A stretch of 5,392 nt of DNA from NCBI GenBank assembly GCA_933226995.1, contig CAKOFP010000275.1:1-5392 (forward strand), given 5' to 3'. The position numbers and the translations under genes were made by a program. This document shows positions 1 to 4,510 of the stretch, piece after piece. Position 1 is the stretch's first letter; every line of letters begins with the position of its first letter. A model generated the notes under the pieces. The model saw only the letters and a list, made by a program, of their open reading frames with translations, made no database searches and was not told where the DNA came from. The DNA comes from Candidatus Nitrosopolaris rasttigaisensis (GTDB lineage Archaea > Thermoproteota > Nitrososphaeria > Nitrososphaerales > Nitrososphaeraceae).

Positions 1-17
1 AAGGGAGATAGACTAAA

Positions 18-449
18 ATGGCAGACATTTTACATAAAATTGACATAGATGCAACTCCAGATAAGGTTTATTCAGCAGTTTCGTCAAATCAAGGATTGAA
101 GAGTTGGTGGACAACAGATGTTGCTGGAGATTCTAAAAAAGGTTCCATACTAAATTTTGGATTTTATAACCATTCTTTCACATTCGAAATGTATGTTGAC
201 GAATTAATTCTAGACAAGACCGTCAGATGGAAATGCATAGGAGGTGTGGCTGCTGATGAATGGAAGGACACCAAACTATTATGGGAAATAATTCCTAAAG
301 ATGGTAGTCAAACAACATTGAGATTTAGTCATACTGGCTGGCCTTCAACTGGCGATTATTATAGTAGGTGTAATTCAACCTGGGGACATTTGATGTTTTT
401 GCTCAAAGATTATGCAGAAAGAGGTACGGTAAATCCATATTTTACCTGA
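18..449 (+). CDS. SRPBCC / AHSA1-type ligand-binding domain protein
   Basis: This intact 143-residue protein fills a single START-like helix-grip domain, the usual length for stand-alone AHSA1 (Aha1 C-terminal-like) proteins. Visible family features are the N-terminal strand DILHKIDIDATPDKVYSAV, the helix ending in GLKSWWTTDV (about residues 26-35), a strand-rich middle with the pattern VRWKCIGG, and a C-terminal amphipathic helix beginning near the WGHLMFLLKDYAERG segment (about 123-137). Family members bind small hydrophobic ligands or act as cyclase- or stress-type proteins; no specific ligand can be read from the sequence. It is probably cytosolic, since no signal peptide or membrane segment is visible. 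The ATG is preceded by GGGAG at 3-7, ten bases upstream, which supports this start. The gene upstream is outside the window. Downstream it faces the gene at 653-988 tail to tail. The fold assignment is fairly secure and the role is unknown. Confidence 0.85.
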   Translation: MADILHKIDIDATPDKVYSAVSSNQGLKSWWTTDVAGDSKKGSILNFGFYNHSFTFEMYVDELILDKTVRWKCIGGVAADEWKDTKLLWEIIPKDGSQTTLRFSHTGWPSTGDYYSRCNSTWGHLMFLLKDYAERGTVNPYFT

Positions 450-492
450 CAAGAAATGAAAACACAATTCCTACCTACTACCTATGCTCTAA

Positions 493-681
493 GAGACAGT
501 AAAAAAACAGAATACACCACAAAAGGCATTGATAGATGGTTCCTCGTGTACTACTAGAGAGGACCGAATTATCAAATCGATAGAAACGTTAACAGAGAGT
601 GTGAATACCTTAGTATTTGCACTCTGTGCGACAATCTTTAGATTTGTTATGTCTAAATTCCACTATTTTCTGATTTTTTAA
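493..681 (+). other. coding-like open stretch, possible relic of a small membrane protein
   Basis: This frame is open from just after a TAA (490-492) to a TAA at 679-681 and has no ATG near its beginning. Its middle reads like a small archaeal membrane protein: a charged helix (EDRIIKSIETLTESVNT) followed by a hydrophobic run (LVFALCATIFRFVM). The end overlaps the 3' end of the opposite gene at 653-988. It could be a 5'-truncated relic, but chance cannot be excluded for a frame this short. The strong inverted repeat at 593-628 lies inside it. I do not recognise a family. Confidence 0.25.
593..628 (+). terminator. strong hairpin between convergent genes, possible 3' end structure
   Basis: Bases 596-608 pair with 613-625 around the loop CTTA (609-612), giving a 13-bp stem with two G-U pairs. 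After one mismatch, two more pairs form (593-594 with 627-628). The wobbles pair only in a + strand transcript; on the - strand they become A-C mismatches, so any RNA function is more likely on the + strand. It lies between the stop of the SRPBCC gene (449) and the stop of the convergent gene (653). A transcript-end or stability role is an inference. No long T-run follows, so it is not a classical intrinsic terminator. Confidence 0.4.
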
Positions 682-988
682 TTTCTATCGTAACTTTATC
701 ACCCACTTTTATACCAATGTCTTCATACTCTTTCATACTCATTTTAAATGTAGGGGAATCTGTGGGAACACCACCACCAGCAGTCATCCGTGAAATATTT
801 GACATCATCTTGGGTAAATTTTTCATCAAATCTTCTGGGGAAGTAAATGCCATCATGTTTGGACCAAGAGGATTTTGCTGCTTTTCACCACCTACTTTGT
901 AGTCATTCGCGTCACTAAATGTAACATAAATGTAAGGTGTGCCATCTTGAGAGGCTTCGATCTTTGAAATGATAAAGTCCTTCTTCAT
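653..988 (-). CDS. conserved-looking small protein of unknown function (arcadin-1-like architecture?)
   Basis: This intact 111-residue protein has no signal peptide or membrane segment. An N-terminal strand pair (residues 4-25, with GTPYIYVTFSD) is followed by a Met/Pro/Asn-rich middle (about 38-70, containing GPNMMAF and LMKNLPKMM). A C-terminal strand-helix-strand unit ends in MKEYEDIGIKVGDKVTIEIK (about 85-104). This order (strands, Met/Pro-rich linker, EYExxG-KVGDxVxIEI tail) reminds me of arcadin-1 proteins, first described beside crenactin genes, but that is from memory, and no actin-like gene is present here. The ATG is the only sensible start. A TATA-like element about 30 bases upstream suggests a leaderless or near-leaderless mRNA. 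The gene stands alone and converges on the SRPBCC gene. Its codon pattern and intact frame argue that it is real; its function is unknown. Confidence 0.75.
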   Translation of the reverse strand: MKKDFIISKIEASQDGTPYIYVTFSDANDYKVGGEKQQNPLGPNMMAFTSPEDLMKNLPKMMSNISRMTAGGGVPTDSPTFKMSMKEYEDIGIKVGDKVTIEIKKSENSGI

Positions 989-1015
989 TTTACTATCATC
1001 AATGTATACACATAG

Positions 1016-1023
1016 TATAAAGG
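1016..1023 (-). promoter_or_regulatory. TATA box for the gene at 653-988
   Basis: Read on the - strand the sequence is CCTTTATA, a normal archaeal BRE/TATA-type element. Its centre lies about 30 bases before the ATG at 986-988. Transcription starting 25 or so bases downstream would give a leader of only a few bases, which agrees with the lack of a Shine-Dalgarno sequence. Confidence 0.45.
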
Positions 1024-1085
1024 TTCTGTTAAGTTATCTGGATTTATAATTTGTGTTAACTGCGTGGATATATTGCAGATAATGA

Positions 1086-1346
1086 TATGGTATAGAATAC
1101 GTTGTTGCTGATGATTTCATCATCCTTTGGGCAGATGTTGTAATTCTTGCTACACCTGTATGTTGGGATAATGCTAGTTCCCTATATTTCCAAATGATTC
1201 AAGAGTGCACTGTCTTGAACTATAATTTGTTATGACTAAATTCATATCTGCAAGCTAAATATATATGTAATTTTCATTTTGGTGGAGTTAATAATGTTAT
1301 TATCATGATTCTGAACGCGACATCATTATTAGCCTTGTTCCACTAA
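1086..1346 (+). pseudogene. decayed flavodoxin-like NAD(P)H/FMN oxidoreductase fragment
   Basis: The frame starting at 1086 reads ADDFIILWADVVILATP, then VCWDNASSLYFQMIQE, up to a TGA at 1233-1235. This is the core of the flavodoxin-like / NADPH-dependent FMN reductase family, whose members typically show an ADxVILATPVYWxNxSS segment where the loop meets the flavin phosphate and isoalloxazine ring. Past the TGA the same frame continues and gives FGGVNNV at about 1278-1298, matching in position and spacing the TGG(V/Q)DNVQ segment that usually follows, then closes with TAA at 1344-1346. Upstream, two adjacent stops (TAA 1080-1082, TGA 1083-1085) cut off the N-terminal nucleotide-binding part. 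There is no start codon, the 5' end is missing and there is an internal stop, so no working enzyme is made. The assignment of the 1130-1205 core is good; the tail is less sure. Confidence 0.65.
1224..1243. repeat. second copy of a 20-base direct repeat (first at 641-660)
   Basis: The 20 bases here match 641-660 at 18 of 20 positions; both contain ATTTGTTATG followed by CTAAATTC with one differing base between them. Both copies are in the same orientation, and together they bracket the gene at 653-988. The first copy includes that gene's stop codon, and the second lies in the flavodoxin relic. A TGCACT hexamer also lies 19-24 bases upstream of each. They may come from a local duplication or be coincidental AT-rich similarity. 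Confidence 0.35.
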
Positions 1347-1722
1347 TCATATTATCTAGAAAGCTAGTCAACATCTTGGCATAAACATCAGTTATTGGTC
1401 TTGGAGATATCGATAGCTGGCTAATCCATATACATTTTCTAGATACAGATCCTATTATAGTATATTGGATGCTGGAATTATCTTAATTACCTAAAGACGG
1501 AGCAAAGAATGCGACTTTGTTGCTATAATTATCCATTTGCCAATTTGATGGATATTGTATTTTTATTCCTAGGGTAGAATTATTTTCATAAGTTAGGAAT
1601 GCCTTACTGTTAGTCGCAGTAGTAGTTTGTGCTATTGCTTGTTGGAGTGGAGCAACATACATCGCAGAAGTGACTAATGGACAACCCGATGTGATGACGG
1701 GGGACGGGTCGTTTGTGAATTG
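1303..1722 (-). pseudogene. decayed PsbP-related secreted protein
   Basis: On the - strand an uninterrupted frame runs from 1722 to a TAA at 1483-1485, with an ATG at 1660-1662. It reads as a signal-peptide end (LVTSAMYVAPLQQAIAQ) followed by FLTYENNSTLGIKIQYPSNW and NKVAFFAPSLGN. The motif TYEN...GIKIQYPSxW is the start of the PsbP-like domain in the exported proteins common in Nitrososphaeria. After the TAA the frame stays open to a TGA at 1303-1305 and still contains a domain-like piece (VYAKMLTSFLDNMISG), as expected for the next helix of the family. The hydrophobic part of the signal peptide upstream is lost or scrambled (Pro/Ser/Asn-rich residues to a TAA at 1723-1725). With an internal stop, an eroded signal and a missing C-terminal half, this is a dead gene. 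ATG to TAA alone would give only 59 residues. Confidence 0.65.
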
Positions 1723-1748
1723 TTATCGACACAAAATGTGGGCCCTAG

Positions 1749-1967
1749 AGTTTTTACTATCAAATCTCAACCCGTACTATTTTCTTCAAGTCTTTGAACG
1801 TCAATTCTAAAGGTGAAACTTTCTCAGCTGAGTCACTCTTTATGGCGTTAATTTTGGAGCAGCAGAAAATGATTAATCATCTAATTGACGAGCTTTCAAA
1901 ATATGACACGATATGCAATATTGAAAGAACGAAAATATGTATACTTATTATTAAAAATGGTCTCTAA
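1749..1967 (+). other. coding-like open stretch of uncertain status
   Basis: This frame is open from after a TAG (1746-1748) to a TAA at 1965-1967. Its middle reads SLNVNSKGETFSAESLFMAL and then ILEQQKMINHLIDELSKYD, a plausible helical protein segment with a regular purine-N-pyrimidine codon rhythm. The only ATG (1842-1844) would give 41 residues. The opposite strand is also open in the same codon phase with a plausible composition, so the strand cannot be decided. It may be another relic. I do not recognise a family. Confidence 0.25.
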
Positions 1968-2038
1968 ATATTGAATCTAAGCTTCCAAAAGATATCGCAT
2001 ACCTCTGATAATCTTTCATCTGTCTGTATCTGAAAAGG

Positions 2039-2332
2039 TTATGGAAGATCCTTGATAATCTTCATTCCTTCCTCAGCGGTAAATGCTTTCAAGGTTTTGG
2101 TTCTCACATTTCCATACGATCCAACTTTGAGCATCAGAGACATTACTGCTTCATCATTTGGAGCTTCAATAATTATTACCACATCATATTCTCCAAAAGT
2201 ATAGTAACCTCCAATCAATTTTCCACCTGCTTTTTCCACCGATGCTTTAAAGGAATTGTAACGGTCTGAAGAATCTTTGATCTTGCTGATCCCTTGCTCC
2301 GTCCAATTTATGAGTAAGATATAGTGTGACAA
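2039..2332 (-). CDS. GYD-domain protein
   Basis: This intact 97-residue protein is made of one GYD domain, a small dimeric alpha-beta barrel fold of the ferredoxin-like class whose role is mostly unknown. Family marks are YILLINWTEQGI (residues 4-15), KDSSDRYNSFKASVEKAGGK (19-38), the YYTFGEYDVVIIIEAPNDE strand-turn-strand (43-61) with the naming GEYD at 47-50, and GSYGNVRTKTLKAFT (71-85). Length and order are complete for the family. The start codon is TTG (2330-2332): the next upstream in-frame codons include a stop, and the family begins four residues before the first strand, so TTG is the only fitting start. No Shine-Dalgarno is present; a TATA box about 30 bases upstream implies a near-leaderless mRNA. 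It is a single gene, and the intergenic DNA on both sides holds only relics. Confidence 0.9.
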   Translation of the reverse strand: MSHYILLINWTEQGISKIKDSSDRYNSFKASVEKAGGKLIGGYYTFGEYDVVIIIEAPNDEAVMSLMLKVGSYGNVRTKTLKAFTAEEGMKIIKDLP

Positions 2333-2358
2333 ACGTAACAGTTAGATAGACAGACTAG

Positions 2359-2366
2359 TATTTATA
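2359..2366 (-). promoter_or_regulatory. TATA box of the GYD gene
   Basis: On the - strand this reads TATAAATA, a near-ideal archaeal TATA box, centred about 30 bases before the TTG start at 2332. Transcription would begin about five bases before the start codon. The element is overlapped on its upstream side by a dyad. Confidence 0.55.
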
Positions 2367-2380
2367 TGTCACACATATAA
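2362..2380. promoter_or_regulatory. dyad symmetry overlapping the GYD TATA box, possible operator
   Basis: TTATATGT (2362-2369) and its exact reverse complement ACATATAA (2373-2380) are separated by CAC. The dyad shares bases 2362-2366 with the TATA box, where a bound dimeric regulator would block TBP. Arms of 8+8 with a 3-base spacer suit an archaeal winged-helix or Lrp-type dimer, but no regulator is encoded nearby, and AT-rich sequence can form such dyads by chance. Confidence 0.35.
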
Positions 2381-2529
2381 TTAGTTGGGGTTATATACCA
2401 CCAGTACAGAAACATGTCACTAACCCTAAAATTGTTCAGGCAGCATGCCTTGTTGCTGTTAGCAATGCTACCATATTCGGAAATCCGGAATATTTGCGGT
2501 TGAGTGGTAACGGTACACTCCACCAATAA
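2371..2529 (+). other. coding-like open stretch, possible gene relic
   Basis: The frame that ends with TAA at 2527-2529 has no stop for more than 50 codons and no ATG. From about 2415 it reads NPKIVQAACLVAVSNA, then TIFGNPEYLRLSGNGTLHQ, which has the composition and codon rhythm of real protein. It lies opposite the promoter of the GYD gene. It could be a truncated relic of a protein I do not recognise. The strand and status are uncertain. Confidence 0.3.
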
Positions 2530-3145
2530 CTAGAATACCAAAAAATAATTTGGCATACGATTATGTCGTTGGAATTCTAATCAGTTTGTAGTCCTAGTTG
2601 CGTAACCAATCTATCAGAAGAGGCAATCAGATCAGATGATTCGAATTGTTTCTCTAGTGATAATTGGTCTATTGCTCTCGTTGTAGTTGTTAATGCTGAT
2701 GATGATGTTGCTCCTTTGACCTGTTGATATGGCATCAACATTTTTTGAGTAACAAATGTTTTGTAAAGATTCCAATTTCCATTAACAATATTCAGGAGGT
2801 CGACAAAGTCTCAGGAGAGAGGTTTTAAATCTACGCCTGAAATCATTCCTCCTTGTTTTAGGGTTATAATATTTGACTCTAATCTATTCATAGCAGCTCT
2901 TAATTGCGAAGCATCAGAAGATCCCTCTATATATTTTTCAGTTTGCGATAGAAGATTAGCAGTAAGATACCGATTCTTGCCAGCAATATTAACTGAATTT
3001 CCTAATGATGATTGCTGAGACTGAAAATAGGAAAGCACACTGAAGCTGCCAACTATTAGAATAATTGCTATTATAACTAGAAAGGTGATTTTTAAGAGAA
3101 TTTTAGAATTTATTCTTTCTAACAGGTTAGGCAATTAGTTGACAT
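2520..3145 (-). pseudogene. broken PilJ-domain membrane sensor (histidine kinase or transducer N-terminus)
   Basis: Four lesions are visible. (1) A good ribosome binding site (GGAGG, 3149-3153) precedes ATG at 3143-3145, but that frame stops after eight codons; the real sequence continues in another frame from TTG at 3132-3134, as if one T were lost (MSTN then LPNLLERINSKI). (2) In-frame TGA at 2811-2813 follows VDLKPLS, and the protein continues unbroken as DFVDLLNIVNGNWNLYKTFV. (3) In-frame TAG at 2577-2579 follows LVTQLGLQTD, with NSNDIIVCQIIF continuing. (4) A further shift at a T-run (about 2540-2546) leads to FFGILVIG, the expected second membrane helix. The intact design would be TM1 (about 12-35 from the TTG), a periplasmic-side PilJ/NIT-like helical bundle (NIAGKNRYLTANLL), TM2, then HAMP and kinase, all now missing. 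It lies 68 bases after response regulator 2 on the same strand, as a cognate sensor would. Confidence 0.85.
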
Positions 3146-3148
3146 GCT

Positions 3149-3153
3149 CCTCC
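3149..3153 (-). promoter_or_regulatory. ribosome binding site of the broken sensor
   Basis: GGAGG (within GGGAGGAGC) sits three bases before the ATG at 3143-3145. Its quality shows that this ATG, and not the TTG at 3132-3134, was the original start, which exposes the one-base frameshift at the N-terminus. Confidence 0.6.
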
Positions 3154-3213
3154 CTCTTCTCATGTTGCTGCTACTAAGTATTCAGCTCCTAAATCGGCAT
3201 CATCACACATCAC

Positions 3214-3669
3214 CTAATCCAATTCTGATCTAATTCGTTTAACCAAATAATCTATAGTGACTGGCTTTCTGATAAAGCATCCTAAGCTTATCGCTGGATA
3301 TATCTCTCTTAGCGCCTCACGGTTTATTTCTCCAGAAGACATGAAACAAACTTTGACATTAAGATCGATGGCCAATATCTTTTCACATAATTCAAATCCG
3401 TTCATATGTGGCAGATTAATGTCAACCAAAAGAAGATCATAGAAATTTGGTTTGAATTCTGACAATGCTACCACAGGATTATTAGATGTATATACTTCAA
3501 TTCTTTTGTTAGCATCGTTATTGTTATTGCTATCTTCTATCCCAGCTTTGAAAGTTATAGTGACATCAGAATCGTCATCTATAATCAATATTCTTTTCCA
3601 AAATCGTTGTTTGTCTTTTATGACAACGGTATGATACAAGGGGTCTCCTGCAAGCATATAGGAAATCAT
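3214..3669 (-). CDS. stand-alone response regulator receiver (CheY-like), second of a tandem pair
   Basis: This 151-residue protein is a single receiver domain with no output domain. With the ATG start, the acidic pocket is D31-D32-D33 (ILIIDDDSDV), the phosphoacceptor is D83 (LLLVDINLPHMNGFE), the switch residue is S112 (or S111, in CFMSSGE) and the conserved lysine is K135 (FIRKPV). It should be phosphorylated by a histidine kinase and signal by protein contact. A low-complexity Asn/Asp insert (SNNNNDANKR, about 47-56) separates helix 1 from strand 2. The N-terminus has about 26 extra residues before KRILIIDD: where paralogues start with Met there is Trp (W24). An AGGAG (3645-3649) sits five bases before an in-frame TTG at 3637-3639, so a 141-residue form starting there is possible. 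It follows its paralogue by 21 bases, in a likely operon, and shares FKPxxYDL and VKVCF with it. Confidence 0.9.
   Translation of the reverse strand: MISYMLAGDPLYHTVVIKDKQRFWKRILIIDDDSDVTITFKAGIEDSNNNNDANKRIEVYTSNNPVVALSEFKPNFYDLLLVDINLPHMNGFELCEKILAIDLNVKVCFMSSGEINREALREIYPAISLGCFIRKPVTIDYLVKRIRSELD
3645..3649 (-). promoter_or_regulatory. internal ribosome binding site that may set the start of response regulator 2
   Basis: AGGAG lies five bases before a TTG codon at 3637-3639, in frame with the receiver. The annotated ATG at 3667-3669 has no such site. This suggests translation may start at TTG, ten residues inside the longer reading frame. Confidence 0.4.
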
Positions 3670-3690
3670 TTGATTAAGACCATCATCATA

Positions 3691-4083
3691 TCACTTGCTT
3701 CGAATCCATATAGTGCTATCTTCGAAGATAATTTCATTTATCCGTTTGATCAGCTCTTCGTTACTTATTGGTTTTCGAATAAAACGATTGGCAGGTAAAG
3801 AAAATATATCTGAATATACGCCGTAATACATTTCACCAGCCGTAAGAAAACAAACCTTGACCTTTTTATCAAATCTCTTAATCTCTCGGTATAAAGCAAA
3901 ACCATCTAGCTTAGGCATCTTAATATCAAGAATTACTAGATCGTATAAATCAGGCTTAAATTTTTGTAATGCTAAAAGAGGATTCTCGTATGAATCTGCC
4001 GTAAATCCATTCTCGTCTAAAATCTTCTCTAGCGCCAAACAAACATCTGATTCATCATCCACTACCAAAATCCTTTTAGACAT
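3691..4083 (-). CDS. stand-alone response regulator receiver (CheY-like), first of a tandem pair
   Basis: This 130-residue protein is a single complete receiver domain. The acidic pocket is D9-D10-E11 (ILVVDDESDV), the phosphoacceptor is D53 (LVILDIKMPKLDGF), the switch residue is T81 (CFLTAGE) and the conserved lysine is K104 (FIRKPI). Every residue needed for phosphorylation is present. There is no DNA-binding or other output domain, only a short C-terminal tail (EDSTIWIRSK), so it acts by protein contact or as a phosphate relay or sink. A strong ribosome binding site (GGTGGAGG, 4088-4095) precedes the ATG by four bases and fixes the start. Its paralogue follows 21 bases later, and the broken PilJ sensor lies beyond that. 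With that sensor dead, its kinase must be encoded elsewhere. A small membrane-protein frame lies 50 bases upstream on the same strand. Confidence 0.93.
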   Translation of the reverse strand: MSKRILVVDDESDVCLALEKILDENGFTADSYENPLLALQKFKPDLYDLVILDIKMPKLDGFALYREIKRFDKKVKVCFLTAGEMYYGVYSDIFSLPANRFIRKPISNEELIKRINEIIFEDSTIWIRSK

Positions 4084-4087
4084 GTTT

Positions 4088-4095
4088 CCTCCACC
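4088..4095 (-). promoter_or_regulatory. strong ribosome binding site of response regulator 1
   Basis: GGTGGAGG on the - strand, four bases before the ATG at 4081-4083, is the strongest Shine-Dalgarno match in the window. It implies translation from a leadered, probably polycistronic mRNA, in contrast with the leaderless-type promoters of the single genes at 653-988 and 2039-2332. Confidence 0.6.
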
Positions 4096-4133
4096 GTTTT
4101 TTACTATGCATTATGCTCTTTCCTTTTTGTAAT

Positions 4134-4346
4134 CTATGCGCTCGCTAGAGCTAACTTTACCTGCTTGTACATGCAAGGCTTTATTGTCTTATCATGTATC
4201 TTGCACGCCGTAAAGTGCCAGGCTGCTTCAAGTCCCAAAAATGTTCCTATGAATCCAATTGCTGGAAATATTAGATACTCAAACACTTCTAATAATGCTC
4301 TTAGGATATTATTCTAGCTTGCTAAGGAGTATTTATGATAAATCAT
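4134..4346 (-). pseudogene. small membrane protein with internal stop or lost start, upstream of the regulators
   Basis: From ATG at 4344-4346 nine further codons read IYHKYSLAS, then TAG (4314-4316), then an open frame of 59 codons: ILRALLEVFEYLIFPAIGF, IGTFLGLEAAWHFTACKIHD, KTIKPCMYKQVKLALASA, ending in TAG at 4134-4136. The central segment (YLIFPAIGFIGTFLGLEAA) is a clear membrane helix, followed by a basic, probably cytosolic tail with two Cys. It is unlikely to be chance. Either an early stop has killed it, or the original start was at the ATC codon 4305-4307 (ATG changed to ATC), which lies about 25 bases after an ATAAATA box, as in a leaderless gene. A GTG at 4284-4286 would still give an intact 50-residue protein, so residual function is possible. 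It precedes response regulator 1 by 50 bases. I do not recognise the family. Confidence 0.5.
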
Positions 4347-4352
4347 AAGTGC
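4329..4352 (+). repeat. inverted repeat over the overlapping divergent start sites
   Basis: Bases 4329-4338 pair with 4343-4352 around the loop TAAA, with two G-U pairs in a + strand RNA. The inner seven bases of each arm (4333-4339 and 4342-4348) are exactly complementary. The stem includes the ATG at 4335-4337 and abuts its AAGGAG site, and the opposite-strand ATG (4344-4346) is in the other arm. It could hide the + strand start codon in RNA or be a protein-binding dyad; both are inferences. Confidence 0.35.
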
Positions 4353-4510
4353 CGTTTAGTGGAGTAGCCTTAATTGAACAGTTTTGCGAACGCCATAACA
4401 AGCAATATGTTGATGGAATGGATTCCAAATGGGATGCTGCCTCATTCAGAAAAAGGGAAAAGGCGGTATTGTCATATTTTAGAACTAAGCCAATACATGT
4501 GAAGGGGTAG
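4335..4510 (+). pseudogene. small gene with good ribosome binding site and a probable one-base frameshift
   Basis: AAGGAG (4324-4329) precedes ATG at 4335-4337 by five bases, but that frame (INHKCRLVE) stops at TAG after ten codons. Continuing one base out of phase, the sequence reads ALIEQFCERHNKQYVDGMD, then SKWDAASFRKREKAVLSYF, RTKPIHVKG, ending at TAG 4508-4510. Composition and codon rhythm are those of a real, soluble, helical, charged protein of roughly 58 residues. An alternative intact form could start at GTG 4349-4351 (53 residues), but that codon directly follows an in-frame TAA and has no ribosome binding site. So the gene is either frameshifted or starts at GTG. Its start overlaps head to head with the start of the membrane-protein frame on the other strand. 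I do not recognise the family. Confidence 0.45.

Noticed and set aside
717..902. 61-codon + strand frame inside 653-988
   Set aside because: It is antisense to a better supported gene and carries no recognisable domain.
1110..1124. GATGAT-TTC-ATCATC inverted repeat
   Set aside because: It arises from ordinary codons (Asp-Asp-Phe-Ile-Ile) of the flavodoxin relic.
1592..1810. 72-codon + strand frame with a signal-peptide-like hydrophobic run
   Set aside because: It has no start codon, and the hydrophobic part is the antisense of the PsbP-like relic's QQAIAQTTTATNSK segment, so it is a shadow.
2473..2493. Imperfect palindrome ATATTCGG...CCGGAATAT
   Set aside because: Six pairs, then a bulge and a loop of only two bases; it is too weak and has no context.
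2538..2553. CCAAA...TTTGG mini-hairpin downstream of the sensor
   Set aside because: The arms are only five bases and it falls within the decayed membrane helix sequence.
2577..3134. Stop-codon recoding (selenocysteine or pyrrolysine) in the sensor
   Set aside because: Both TGA and TAG occur, frameshifts are also present, TAA interrupts another relic, and no recoding genes or elements are seen. Pseudogenisation explains all of it.
3257..4132. Several 60-90-codon + strand frames opposite the response regulators
   Set aside because: They are antisense shadows of two clear receiver genes, with no family features.
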